From Eleginops maclovinus (taxonomy: Eukaryota; Chordata; Actinopteri; Perciformes; Eleginopidae), in contig NC_086370.1 of NCBI RefSeq assembly GCF_036324505.1, positions 3,653,453 through 3,717,452 on the forward strand: a DNA stretch of 64,000 nt. The letters run 5' to 3'. The position numbers and the translations under genes are program-made. Within the stretch, counting starts at the first letter, position 1. Every line of letters begins with the position of its first letter. Under the pieces are notes generated by a model. It had not been told where the DNA came from and did not search any database. It saw only the letters and a program-made list of their open reading frames with translations. Positions 11,696 to 23,469 of this stretch are shown piece by piece.

Positions 11696-12719
11696 TCAAA
11701 AAAGAAATCAAACGGTGACAGAGAAAGTCCTCGCTGTGTCCCGCGCTGCAATTCTCCGCTCACTGCGCTGTGTTTTGGGTTCCGGTGTGAGCCGTGTTAT
11801 CAGAGAGGAGCTGAGCATGGCTGTGCTGATATAGTAATAAAGAGCACGACCGCCCGTGTGTCATCCCCGCACTCCCCACTCATCTGTCAACCATGCTCCG
11901 ACGGCCGCCTGCGCAAATATATGCAAAACAGATGGATACGGCCCCTTCACACACTTCCCCCCAATTTCCGTCTCTTTCACACACTGCACGACTCCCCACC
12001 CTAGACACGCACACAAACATCTCCCCACTTTCCCATTCCACAGATGATCTAAAACCAATTACACTGATTGAGGCGCAAAGCCATTTAAAATGATTACAGC
12101 AGAAAGCATTGTTCTGCGTTTAACAGGACAAGCACCGAAAACCACAAAACAAACCTGGCAGCGTGAGAGGGATGAGGGGAGTGATGTAGGGAGAAAGAAG
12201 GTGTGTGTAAGGCGGGGGGGGGGGGTGCAGATGAGAAAAGTTTTGCCCAGTGATTTATGCCTCTTTCCCGGCTGGGATATGAATCTGGGATGATGCTCCA
12301 GAGAGCAGCACTCCAGATAATGTTAGCCCATTTAAAAAGAGCAGATTTGTGTAGTCTATCAGGGTCGCCGAGTATTTTTTTTTTCTTCTCCCCCTTCCTC
12401 CCTCCCTCCTCCGGCCCCTCCGTAGTGAGAAATTGGTTGTTATCATAGATCACAGATACTGCTCAAACCTCTTATGAAAGATGAATTAATTTCACTAATG
12501 CTTTAATGCAAAGCTCTCATGAGGGAGGCAGACTGGTGATAACCCCTGCCTCGTCCCCGCTTCCTCCGCCCGTGATTTATGCCCTCTTTTAGTAGATGAA
12601 ACCGCCTAGATTTGCCATCCATCTGCAGCTTTGAGGAATCCTATTACACGGGGATCTTGGATCGGACAGAATGCCACCCAAACCAGTTGCTCGAGTTCCA
12701 GCTCTCAGTTTTGGGTTAC

Positions 12720-13925
12720 ACAGCCTCCATAGATTTTAATGAGAGGTGTAATGTATTTTAACAATTGTGGAAAGATACCCCCACTGAATTAATTACAACA
12801 AACACAGAGAACAGGTGTCTTGTTTACATGCTCATAACTAAATCTGAAAAAGAAGACGTGTTTTTGGAAATAAGCGACAACTCATCCATAGCCATAGTTG
12901 AGTAGTGTAATTTATTTCAACACATTTGGAAAGATACCCCAACTTAACGAATTACAACAAACATTTTGGACAGGTATCTTGTTGACATGCTCATATAAAA
13001 AAAGAGAAACCTGTGTTTTTGGAATTCAACCTACATTTAGCTTATGATAGCTTTCTACCGTAGCATTTAAAATTAGCAAGGTAACCCTAACTCTTTTTTC
13101 CCCAACACTATTCTCATCCTGATGTTATGTATGGTATCAAATGTGGAAAGGTACCCCAACTGAATTATTCCCCTAATGACAGGTGTCTTCTTGTATTTGC
13201 TCATAACTACTTCTCAAAAACATATGTATTTTTGGAATTTAACCTGAATCAAAGTGATGGTGGCTTTCTTCTTCCTTTTCTAAAAGATGCACCTACCCCT
13301 AACTCTTTTTCACACCAACACTTGTTTGGTTCTGAATTAATCGACAAGCCCTCCAAAGTGGTGTAAAATATCGCAAATAATGTTGAACTGAATGTATTAA
13401 AACAAACACTCAGAGGACAGGTATCTCGTTTATATGATTATTACTTACTCTCTAAAAACAGACATATTTTTGGGAATTTTGCGTAAATTGAAATTATGAT
13501 AGCTTCTTTTCTCCTACACCAGTTGGATTCTGATTTAAGCGACAACCTCACTACTGCAGATTTAGATAAGTGGTGTTATGCATCGTACGGATTTGGAAAG
13601 AAACCCCAACTGATTTATTTACAATGAAGACACAGACGACAGGTCGTGTTTACATGCTCATGACTAATTCTCAAAGAAGGATGTGTGTTTGGAATTCAAA
13701 CCTCTATCAGGATTTTTATTTCAGCTTTTCAAAGTAGCTCAAACTGAAATCCCTTCCCTAAACCTAACCCGATTTCCTCCTCCACTAGTTGATTGTGATT
13801 TAAGCGACAACCCCCTCCATAGCATTTGAGCAGTGGTGGTATGTATCGATACACATTTGGAAAGATAGCCTAACTGAATTATTTTCAACTAAGAGTTAGA
13901 GGACCGGTATTCTCAAAAAAAGACA
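12720..13925. repeat. Six-copy diverged tandem array, unit about 160-260 bp
   Basis: Recurring landmarks are GGAAAGATACCCCAACTGAA (variants starting near 12768, 12929, 13145, 13595 and 13857, with a headless copy near 13382), ACAGGTGTCTTGTTTACATG, TTTTTGGAATTCAACCT, a GGTAACCCTAACTC block and TGATTTAAGCGACAACC. The middle part (TTTGGAATT.AACCT through TAACCCTAAC) is also found in the array at 6972-8760, so the two arrays share ancestry. Copies differ by many substitutions and indels. Confidence 0.7.
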
Positions 13926-13980
13926 TCTTTGGAATTGATGCAGGTTAGAGAGGGACAGCAGGTGGCTTCTGGGGGAAAGA

Positions 13981-14148
13981 TGTGTGTGTTTCTCTGCTGG
14001 GAGACAGGTGTGTGTGTTTCTCTGCTGGGAGACAGGTGTGTGTGTTTCTCTGCTGGGAGACAGGTGTGTGTGTTTCTCTGCTTGGGGACAGATGTGTTGT
14101 GTGTGTTTCTCTGCCAGGGGACAGATGTGTGTGTTTCTCTGCTCTTCT
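13981..14148. repeat. 28-bp minisatellite, about six units
   Basis: Units of 28 bp beginning TGTGTGTGTTTCTCTGCTGG and ending GAGACAGG. The first three (13981-14064) are identical; later ones have CTTGGGGACAGA and CCAGGGGACAGA variants, one with a 5-bp insertion. Identity is highest at the left end. The array directly follows the last copy of the 12720-13925 array. Confidence 0.9.
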
Positions 14149-14480
14149 CTTTACAGTCCCTCATTAATAAGGTGTCAGTGATGCTGATGACATCATGGCG
14201 GGAGGGCTCAGTGCATGCTTGTGTGTAAAAGAGAAACCAAATGTCATTCAGTACATTGCCCTACACTGAAGTGGTGTGTGTTTGGACACATGGAGATTCT
14301 GTCTGCAGGCTGCAGATATTTGAATTATCTATTCATCTGCAAAACTGCTTTTGGAATCAATCAAAGACAATATTACAGAAAGAAAAGTGATGTCTTCAAA
14401 CTGCTATTATTGTCTGCAACCCAAAGATGCTGTATTTACAATAAATAGAAACAACAGGACATACTCATCCTTAACAGCAC

Positions 14481-14651
14481 CTTACCTTACCTTACCTTAC
14501 CTTACCTTACCTTACCTTACCTTACCTTACCTTACCTTACCTTACCTTACCTTACCTTACCTTACATTACCTTACCTTACCTTACCTTACCTTCCCTTAC
14601 CTTACCTTACCTTACCTTACCTTACCTTACCTTACCTTACCTTACCTTACC
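14481..14651. repeat. (CTTAC)n pentanucleotide array, about 34 units
   Basis: A nearly pure run of the 5-bp unit CTTAC over 171 bp with two single-base variants (CTTACATTAC near 14561 and CTTCCCTTAC near 14591). The open reading frame across it is an artefact of the repeat. Confidence 0.95.
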
Positions 14652-15039
14652 TGCATATACATTACTTAAAAGGAATAAATAAAAAACGTTATTGAAATAG
14701 TTTGGGTTTAAAGAAAATCTTTAGGTGAAAAAATAAAACATATGATATTATTGTTTTAATGGTTATGTCATGCAAAACAAATAATACAAAATAAATGATT
14801 TAAAAGATAATAATTAATAACTCCACTAAAATGGCTTTTACAAGTAAAAAAATGATATGAAGGGTAAACATTTTTTTTAAATCACCAATTCAACCATCAT
14901 CAGATTATTTTCCTGCGCGTCTCGTCTTTTACCTTCAGTGCAAAGTGTTTCAACTAAAGTCCGACTCATGCCGAAAGGGAACAATCAGAAATCAAGCTAA
15001 ACCATGATTTGTATATTATTTACTGCTCGTAAAGCAGCC

Positions 15040-15220
15040 ATTTTCAATGAACCTATATCATGTGATGATGGCTTTCTATTTCATCTTTTAAAAGTGGCTC
15101 AAACTCAACGTCATAAAATAAAATACTGGGTAAAGTCACTTCCCCCTGCTGCTCGTGGCTCTTTTCTTCTGCTGCTCTCGTTTGATTCTGATTTAAGCGA
15201 CAGCCCCTCCATATGCAAAA
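15040..15220. repeat. Isolated partial copy of the 12720-13925 repeat
   Basis: GTGATGATGGCTTTCTATTT, then CATCTTTTAAAAGTGGCTCA and TGATTCTGATTTAAGCGACA followed by GCCCCTCCATA match the second half of the array unit (compare 13523-13550 and 13793-13825). Confidence 0.55.
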
Positions 15221-16012
15221 CATTGGTTCTCTCTGTAATCCCACCCTGAGTTATGGATGTAAGTGAAGGAAAGGGAAGCATGGACATTAATTGAAATGCT
15301 GAATAAGAAGGAAGTGGACAAAATCGCGGGCGCATTCCTTTTGAAAGGTCGCCGTGATGGATTTGGCCGCTTGTCGTTTCCCGTTGTTCCGTCAATCTCT
15401 CCACCTCCCCAGCGAGCATAAATATATTTATTTGTTTGGCGCAGAAATACATGCCTCCAAAAACCATTGCATCATAAGGATTTGTCATTGCCTTATATAA
15501 ATAAAGTATACGACCCAGACCTTAATGTGCCCTTGCTATTGATCGTTTTACACAGCCGTAGGAAAAAAAAAATCAAAGCGAGGGAACTGAATAGCGGACA
15601 GGCTGTAGATCAACATCCATATGAGTTTGTATTTGTTGTTTGGCACCACGGCGTCTCCATAAAAGCATTGACTTTTCATACCCTTTTAGTGCCCTCTGTA
15701 GTCAGCTCTGATTCGGGGCTGTAATTACTTTCAAGTTCTGCCCCCGATGAAAGTTAACTTCCCTCATGTTTTTCTGCTTTGATTTAAACGCGTGTTTGCC
15801 TCTCAGATGCCGTGCGTGTACGTTAAGGAGATGAAGTCATTTAAATGGGCATCGCTTGTAAAATGCTCCCCGCATTCATCACCTGACAAGACACCTGTGA
15901 CACAGAGACTGTGACAGGCGTGATCCATGAGACTGCAAGCAGCTCATAAATGAGGGGATAATGTTGAAATGAAAACTAAACCAAGGATTTTCATACTTTT
16001 TTTTTTACAAGG

Positions 16013-16665
16013 ATCAGAATTATTATTGATTTTACAACTGAACTCTACTGTGAAAATGCTGTTTAAATCCAACATTTTTGCTTTTATCATTTTGAATTTA
16101 CCATAGTGTATTCCAAAAGAACTTCACATTCCTGCACTGAAGAATTGAAACATTTACTTTAATTAAATGTATCATGTCAACAAATTTTCACATGATGGTT
16201 TTATCTTAGTTGAAAGCAATAATATTAAGTTGAACCAACAATTAAAACAAAACAACTTAATATTCTTGCTTTCAAATAATACATTTATGTGAATTCAGTT
16301 GACATAATACATTTAATTAAAGTCAATTTCAGGTTTTTCTTTTAACATCAAATACAAAAAGTGTGAATATGCAATGAAAAAACTAATAAAAAACAATACA
16401 AATAGTTCAAGAAGAACCAGAATAAAAGTAACATAGTATAATGGGCAAGTATTATTTAACAATATGCAAGTAAAATAGAATAACATGAGCTTCTAAATAA
16501 ATGCTGTACAGTGAAATAAAATACTATTTAATAGATATTTGTTTATGAAGCTAAGAAATATTATTTATTTTACAACTGAACTCTTCTTCAGGAGTTATTT
16601 AAATCCCTCATCTTTCTTTCATCCTTTTGAATTTACCGTTCAATTCTTTAAACATTCCTACATCG
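16013..16665. repeat. Pair of direct repeats (16013-16133 and 16550-16665) flanking a MITE
   Basis: Both copies contain TTTTACAACTGAACTCT, a TTTAAATCC block, and TTTTGAATTTACC followed by an ACATTCCT block, in the same order, about 540 bp apart. The MITE at 16133-16337 starts exactly where the first copy ends. Confidence 0.6.
16133..16337. mobile_element. Palindromic MITE, copy 1
   Basis: Foldback element: the left arm TTTACTTTAATTAAATGTAT then CATGTCAACAAA is mirrored by the right arm TTGACATAATACATTTAATT then AAAGTCAA. The centre carries AAGCAATAATATTAAGTTGA and its inverted counterpart. The same structure recurs at 17742, 21370 and 39330, which establishes it as a mobile family. The arms of this copy have drifted from one another. 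Confidence 0.72.
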
Positions 16666-16721
16666 TGTACGGAAACATGGCTTAGGCGTAGGACTGTCCT
16701 CTGTTCATTTGGGTGTCTTCA

Positions 16722-16831
<110 letters not shown>

Positions 16832-17294
16832 TGTCCTGTCACATAACCCCCATATGAGACCCTCTCTTATTTGATGGGCCCCCCTGGATGATGGAATAAA
16901 GATAAATGTGGCTGTCTAGCAGAGCTCAAATCAATCAGCGTTTGTGTGTATTACTTATTACTCACAGTGCATTTCTGTCACATGGCTTTTGTGAACCCCC
17001 CCTTCCTTGCCTTGCAGTCTTCTATCACCCCCCTCCAAACATCATAATATTATTTATGGGGGTCGGACTTTGAGCTGAAATATAAGAAAAGGTCAAAGAA
17101 TCAAACGGGATGGACCGGTGGTGTTTCGGACACGGCTCATGTGTGTGTGTATCCTGAAGGTGTCACGTCTGGCATTTTATAGGCGCGTAATTTTCCCTCG
17201 GTCACAATTGGGGAGTTTCCAGCGAATCCGATGGTCCTGCATCACTCCATCTTTCCTTCCATTTCCTGTCTGTCTGTCTCTTTCTCATCCAGTC

Positions 17295-17296
<2 letters not shown>

Positions 17297-17345
<49 letters not shown>

Positions 17346-17360
17346 TGTGTGTGTGTGTGT
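17297..17360. repeat. (GT)n microsatellite, 64 bp
   Basis: GT array with one TAT interruption near 17338. Confidence 0.97.
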
Positions 17361-17648
17361 TATGTATTGCCCGACAGCCCTGGATCTGCCCTGCTGTGTA
17401 TCCGCCGTTCATCACTGTCATGGGCGGAGACGCCACCAATGACCTGTGGAAGGTCAGCCAATGTCACCCCCGAGCCTCCTGACCTTTTACCGCCACCCTC
17501 TGACTCCACCCCTCCCGTCCCCTCTCACTGACTCTTTATAGCCCCCCACCCTGATATATGATATGATTACATGTCACCTTTCTGTTCAGTCCAAAGACCT
17601 GTTCCTAATAACTGTGACATAACATCGGCTAAATTCATCAGTTTTTTA

Positions 17649-18170
17649 AGGCAAGGCAAGTTTATTTATAGAGCAGCTTTCAACACAAGGCAATTCAAAT
17701 CACTTTACAGAAATACAAAACCTTAAGGGCATTAACAAACACACTGCACAACTTAAACGTTGACTTTAATTAAATGTGTTATGTCAACAAACACCACATA
17801 TCTGTATGAGGTTAGTTGAAAGCAATAATATGAAGTTTAAATTGGTTCAACTTAATATTATTGCTTTCAACTAACCTCATACAGATATGTGGCGTTTGTT
17901 GACTTAATACATTTAATTAAAGTCAGTTTTTCAGTGTGCAGCAGATACACATTATAACATGGCTGAATGAATAAAAGTTTTAGTGCTGTGTAAGATATGA
18001 ATAATTCAATTAAAAGCTGCGGCAAAAACAAAAGTCTTCCGCCTGGATTTAAAGTAGTAAGAGTTGCAGTGGACCTGCAGGTTTCTGGGAGTTTTTTGCA
18101 GATATTTGAAGCATAATAACTGAACGCTGCTTCTCCATGTTTAGTTCTGACTCCGGGGACAGAAGGCACC
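17649..18170 (-). mobile_element. L2-type LINE 3' end, minus strand, split by a MITE
   Basis: GGCAAGGCAAGTTTATTTAT then AGAGCAGCTTTCAACACAAG and AATCACTTTACAGAAATAC is the reverse complement of the widespread fish LINE tail (TGTAAAGCACTTTGAATT ... AAATAAACTTGCCTTGCC). The element is interrupted by the MITE at 17742-17936 and seems to resume from 17941. How far it extends (about 18170) is an estimate. Confidence 0.6.
17742..17936. mobile_element. Palindromic MITE, copy 2, nested in a LINE tail
   Basis: Near-perfect foldback: arms running from CACTGCACAACTTAAACGTT to the centre are inverted in AAAGTCAGTTTTTCAGTG. The inner arms ACCTCATACAGATATGTGG and CCACATATCTGTATGAGGT are exact complements, and GTTAGTTGAAAGCAATAATA is mirrored too. 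It interrupts the minus-strand LINE tail that begins at 17649, so it inserted later. The high arm identity suggests this is the youngest of the four copies. Confidence 0.8.
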
Positions 18171-20285
18171 AGAAGATGTATTTATATGTGTGTGTTTGTG
18201 TGTGTGGAGGGGGAGTAGCAGGGAGGGAGGGGTGCTGATGTTTCAGCAGGAGATTAAATGGGCCGGACAGCATCTGTGTCATCATCTCAGCTGCAGCAAC
18301 CAAATCATGATGTCATCATGTCAACCAATAGAGTGGCAGAGACACTTCTCTTCTTCTACTCTTTGATTGATTGCGCCAGATAATCATCTCAGACCGGACT
18401 CGCTTTACAAAACAAAAGCACTCAAATTGGGTGAAATGGACGGCAGAGCGGAGTGAATTTTTTTTAGCTTCTTTCTTCCTCGTATGTAGATGCTTGTTCC
18501 ACTCGACTGGGACTGGCGGTCGGTGTGTTTGGTGTGTGTCGTGAGCGTGTTTATAAGGAAGCGATGAAGCAGGGGGTCAATCAGTCATACGTGGAGGAAA
18601 TGGGGCAATCTGGGGCCGGGTGTCAAGAAAGTGATGGATTTTAATGCTGCGATTGTAGTTAATGGCTCTTTAAATTAAATCGAGATTAAACGTCTCTGGC
18701 TGCAGTCAGAGCTTGTATAGGCACTGAGCAAGTAACCCCGCCCAACGCCCAAAAGACTAACTCTTCATCATGTCCTTCTACATCGACCCCACTCTAAGAC
18801 TTTCTTTCCTCATCTTTACATCAACAAACGCATATACAGGACACTAACGGGTTGTCATTGTATTGTGTCATTAAGCAAACATTTCGACCAAATGAACATA
18901 ATGCGATCACTCGATTCTTATTCGGGGTTCTTGTGGATTCTTAAAAAGCCAGCATAGGTTTAATAAAAATAAGGCGTTTAATCATTTTAGAACGTTTTTA
19001 ATCAATTACTCACATTTTTAAAGGTTAAAGGCTATTATGCTTTGTGGAGTTTTCCCTTTCCAATAGTGGACACTCCTCCATTAACACTAGCGCTCCAACA
19101 GATTGTACCTGATAGGCTAAGGGCAGGTCATCCCTAAGCTGTTGGCCAATCAAAAAAGAGCAGACTGGGCTCTGGTTTCAGACGGAGGGTGAAAAGAGGT
19201 GCTGCAGCACAGGCAGTATGAGAAACATAAAGAGCTTTTTGAACATTAAAGCATGGAGACATGTCCCATTAGAGACACTAAAATTGGGGCATCTCATTTA
19301 AAATAATTAACTAAATAGGTCGTACTATACCATCACTCAGAAAAGGATAGTGTTATTGTTATTATATTCACCAAAACAGTTGTGTTTTGTGTTGCAAGGA
19401 ATATTTACTGTAGGTAATACCTCAATTACTCAAAAATGTATTTAGGTCGGTCCCTTACATAATAAAAGGAACAAATATCTACCTCGGCTCCAGCCGTCGA
19501 AACCCCTCACTACGTTTGTTTCTCATTTTAAAATATTCAGTTTTAGTTAAGTTAAACATTGCTTTTACTAAAATGTAAGTGGAATTTGTTCTGCTGCAGT
19601 GTGACACTCACATCTAATTCCATTTGCTCCTTTCAAAGTCACGGTATTGGGACAGCCAGTTATAATTGGGCCCATACATCCTGCCCAGGCAGTATGGATT
19701 AATTCAAGTATGCTAATGTAATTCAATTTGATACAGTTAATCTTGTACTAATGCAGATTGAAGGATGTGAGGTGCAATCAAATACCTCTTAGCCTTTTAA
19801 TTTGCATCTGAGTTGAAGAAAAAAATAAAATTAGTCAATTTGTAATTATGTGACCTGGCCCATAATTAGTTTATTCATCACTGCAGTTAACTCCCCATTA
19901 GGAGTATCAGGGAGAGATAGCCGGTAAAGGAGAGAGGCTGAGGGAGGAGACGTATGTATCTTCTCAGAACGAGAACACTCCCAACATCAATTTGCCTCTC
20001 ATTTAATAAGCAGCTTCATGGTGAATCATGTGCTGTTTGAGAAAGCTCTTTGGACTTGTGATTGGATAATTAACTCGGGGCTGGTGGGATCTGATCAAAC
20101 AGCTGCAAACTGCATGTGCTCAGTTCAATACTCAGTATAGCTTGTATAACTCTCCCCCCTTAAGCCGCTCATTAAACACGCATCTGCATTATAATTTCCA
20201 CGTATTGCAAATGGCACGGAGGTGTCTGCATGAAAAAAAATGCTCTGGATACAGATCTGGATTAATACACATTTTAATTTCACAT

Positions 20286-20480
20286 CAGAGGTGGAAAGTA
20301 AATAAGAAAGTGTTCTACTGTACTTAAGTACACATTGACTTACTTTTACTTAACTTAAGTATTTTTGATAGTCATTTAATATTGGCTCCACATTAAGTGC
20401 CTCAAAACATCAACTTTAGATTTTCATTTCTTTGTTTGGATGCATATTATGTATGACTGTAATGCATTTTACAAGAATAG
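20286..20480. mobile_element. Left end of a hAT-like element (CAGAGGTGGAAAGTAA)
   Basis: Starts CAGAGGTGGAAAGTAAATAAG followed by ACTGTACTTAAGTACA and ACTTTTACTTAACTTAAGTA, the terminal region of the abundant fish element with CAG(A/T)GGTGGAA ends. The 24-bp minisatellite at 20481 follows and no matching right end is seen after it, so the element is truncated or its right half has been replaced by the array. Confidence 0.6.
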
Positions 20481-20929
20481 CACATTATACATTTTGAACT
20501 CTGGCACATTATACATTTTGAACTCTGGCACATTATACATTTTGAACTCTGGCACATTATACATGTTGAACTCTGGCACATTATACATTTTGAACTCTGG
20601 CACATTATACATTTTGAACTCTGGCACATTATACATTTTGAACTCTGGCACATTATACAGTTTGAACTCTGGCACATTATACATTTAGAACTCTGGCACA
20701 TTATACATTTTGAACTCTGGCACATTATACATTTTGAACTCTGGCACATTATACATTTTGAACTCTGGCACATTATACATTTTGAACTCTGGCACATTAT
20801 ACAGTTTGAACTCTGGCACATTATACATTTAGAACTCTGGCACATTATACATTTTGAACTCTGGCACATTATACATTTTGAACTCTGGCACATTATACAG
20901 TTTGAACTCTGGCACATTATACATTTTTT
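20481..20929. repeat. 24-bp minisatellite, 18 full units plus a partial, with hints of higher-order structure
   Basis: A perfectly phased 24-bp unit beginning CACATTATACATTTTGAACT, with no indels across 18 units. Variants: CATGTT in the unit at 20553, CAGTTT in units at 20649, 20793 and 20889, CATTTAG in units at 20673 and 20817. The CAGTTT/CATTTAG pair recurs six units (144 bp) apart. Because 24 is divisible by 3, open frames run across it on both strands; they are artefacts. Confidence 0.95.
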
Positions 20930-21369
20930 AGAATAGATATTTCTATTTTTGCTAGGATCATGGTAATGACATGTATTGTTATTCCCATGGTTACAATACA
21001 GGATTATCTCTTCAGATCTGATCTATATCTCATTATAGCATACATTGTAATGCATTTTAATATGATTAGAAGTTAATCTAAGTAAGTGACTGTCATACCC
21101 CCCCCCCCCTTTGAGAAAGACATTTGGTCAGTCCCCACGAAAACACATCAAGGTTAGGGATTTCCTGAGACCAGGTGAATTCTTCAACAAAAACAAAGCA
21201 AATAAAATTCAACATGCAATTCTTTATTCCGAGTTGTTTAGTTTTTCATACGTATTTTCTTCTTTAATGTCCACCTAACAACTGTATTAATTCAGCTTTC
21301 TCCCCTGGTATAAAGAAACGTAACCTTACTGTTTCACTGATAATATATATATTATTATAAAGCATTATG

Positions 21370-21555
21370 AGTATTTATGAGTGAACTAAATATATCATGT
21401 CAACAAATGTTGCATAACTGTATTGAATTAGTCAATAGTAATAATATGAAGTTAAACCTATTTGAACTTAATATTTCTGCTTCTAACTAACCTAATAGAG
21501 TGACATTTGTTGACATAATATGTTTAATTCAAGTCAACGTTTCAGTTATTTCAGC
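21370..21555. mobile_element. Palindromic MITE, copy 3
   Basis: Arms ATATATCATGTCAACAAATG and CATTTGTTGACATAATATGT are inverted, and the centre has AATAATATGAAGTTAAACC with the matching GAACTTAATATTTCTGCTT. Terminal regions are eroded. It directly precedes the repeat array at 21557-22196. Confidence 0.65.
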
Positions 21556-21556
21556 A

Positions 21557-22196
21557 TGGATCATAGACATTGTTAGATGACTGTGAGACTTTTATCATTC
21601 TAGTTTACATTTTCCGTCTGCCTTAAGTAGATTAGAACATTAGATTAATGTTTAAAATGCATTATAGACATCTGCCTCATAAAAAGTTATCTAAAATTCA
21701 ATGTAGTATTATGTGCCTTTATGATCATGTTGAAAAATGTCAAATTGTGCTCCTAGATGATAGACATTGTCACACCACTCTGAAAGCCTAATCAATCCAA
21801 CTTGTGTTTACCTTGTGATGTAAGCAGTGTAAAGTGCATAATAGACATTTGCCTCATAATAAGTTACGGGAGATTCAGCGTAATAGTGAAATTGTGCTCC
21901 CAGGTGATAGACATTGTTATCTGAATATGTCATTTTAATCAATAAAGCTTTTATTGTCCTTGTGCTTCAAACAGGTTATAACTCATGTGTGTTTCAAAAG
22001 CATTATGGACATAGGCCTCATTGTAAGTTACCAGAAAAATCAGCATGATAATTTATGATTTTTATGAAATCTGTAAAGTCGTGCTCCCAGATGATAGACA
22101 TTGTTACATGACTGTGTAAACGTTTTTCCTTGTGATGACTTATTCCTGACTAATGTTGAGCTTAAAATGATTAAATTGAGTCTCTCTGTTCCGCAG
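21557..22196. repeat. Four-copy tandem array abutting the exon at 22197
   Basis: Units start near 21557, 21756, 21904 and 22091, each with GAT(C/G)ATAGACATTGT. The first three also have CATTATAGACATCTGCCTCA-type and TTGTGCTCCCAG-type blocks (variants at 21660-21680, 21838-21855 and 22003-22020; 21745-21756, 21893-21903 and 22081-22090). The last unit is cut short at the exon's acceptor. Divergence among copies is moderate. Confidence 0.75.
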
Positions 22197-22249
22197 TGCA
22201 AGTGGTCCAGAAAGGGATTCATCAGAACTCGATGGGCCCTGGCAGACTG
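22197..22249 (+). CDS. inpp5a: INPP5A internal exon (CKWSRKGFIRTRWALADC)
   Basis: A 53 bp exon reading CKWSRKGFIRTRWALAD plus TG, the first two bases of a Cys codon completed in the next exon. It enters in phase 0 and leaves in phase 2. The acceptor is TTCCGCAG and the donor GTGAGT. Vertebrate INPP5A has CKWSRKGFIRTRW at this point, followed in human by CIADC where this fish has ALADC. The basic RKGFIRTRW stretch is a strong family fingerprint. The acceptor sits at the end of a four-copy intronic repeat array (21557-22196), so the sequence defining this 3' splice site lies at least partly inside a repeat unit. Confidence 0.97.
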
Positions 22250-23469
22250 GTGAGTTCCTGCAGAGACATCTCACTTTCAACCTCAATCATTCCAGCTGTG
22301 ATCAGGGAATCCATCTAACCGTGTTCGATTCACCTCCCTGCGATGTGTGCTTCTGGTCATAGAAAGCACACATAGCTGAACCCTCTCTGGACAGTGCAGA
22401 GCAGGGATTTGATTACACCTAATCGCGTTAGTCAAGCAGTTGCATATGACAGATGACCAAAAAGATTACATGCAATTGAACATGTACGGCATGAATACAA
22501 ACGCTTGGTTCCAGTGTGCAGAGCAGGGGATTGGGGGAGTGTGGGGGGGGAATAAGGGAATGGGGGGGGGGGTCGTAATCTAATAGAAGGATGACATGAG
22601 AACTAAAGAGCTGAAACGGTAAGCATTTAATAGGGACATGACGTTTGAGAAGAGAGGGAGAAGGATAGGGAGATGGGAGATGGGATAGACGGAGATAGAC
22701 ATGCATGTATTCATTTGTTCAGGTTGTCACTGCAGAATAAGCCCCTTGAGATAAGACTATTCCTCTGGGTGGGTGGCGGGGGGGGGGGTTGCTGCCGAAC
22801 ACCATGCAAACAAAGCAGATTGATAGGATCTGCAGGGAGGTGTTCATCACTGTACATTGAGCTGTCTCGCTCCTCCCTGACAAAAAACTGAAGGAGAGCA
22901 GATTAGTGTTTGTATGGAGGGATATCTGCCATCCTGAGAAGAGCTGGTCATCTTGGGTCGGATATCATTGATTTTATCCGCCTTACAAGAAGGGAGGAAG
23001 CAGATAATGTGAACCAAGTTGGTAAAAATGTGTCTTTGTAACCCTAGTATTCTATTATTTATCCACTACTCCAACGGTTTTGTTGATTTGATCAAAAGAT
23101 CTGTTCATGAAAAATCATGCAAAAAGCTACACTTCAAATCGTGTTTATTTCAGAGAATTGCTTTTTGGTTTGTTGGAAATAAATCATTCAGTATGTTCAA
23201 AAGCATGTAAATAATGACAAACAAATGTAAGCAGTCGTTCTCAACACATCACATTCACTTAAGTCAATTTTTTTGGTTTGACTATCATCCAAACCCTCAT
23301 CCCAGATCAAGCTTTTATCAATGATTAAGTCTTAATGCAGTTAATGAATTCATTAAGAAAACAAATTGTAATTTATTTACATAAGCTGGAATGTTTGAAT
23401 GAAGTGTCTGATGTTATGCGTGCATTTATGGACGAATTAAGTCACTTAGAGTGTGTTCTTTCATCCCAG
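22250..23469 (+). other. inpp5a: INPP5A intron, 1220 bp
   Basis: Complete short intron with GTGAGT donor and CCCAG acceptor. Apart from two G-runs (about 22543-22573 and 22777-22790) I see nothing notable in it. Confidence 0.85.

Noticed and set aside
13929..14228. 99-codon frame and two overlapping frames with CVCFSAG-type repeats
   Set aside because: They arise from the 28-bp minisatellite at 13981-14148, which is not a multiple of three, so all frames read the same composition.
14351..14695. 114-codon frame with LPYLT repeats
   Set aside because: It is the translation of the (CTTAC)n array.
20447..20917. 156-codon open frame with an 8-residue repeat across the 24-bp minisatellite (minus strand), and similar frames on the + strand
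   Set aside because: The unit length is divisible by three, so any frame lacking a stop in one unit stays open. No splice sites or conserved start support a gene.
20481..20929. Regularly spaced repeats resembling a CRISPR array
   Set aside because: Units are contiguous with no unique spacers, and the host is a vertebrate.
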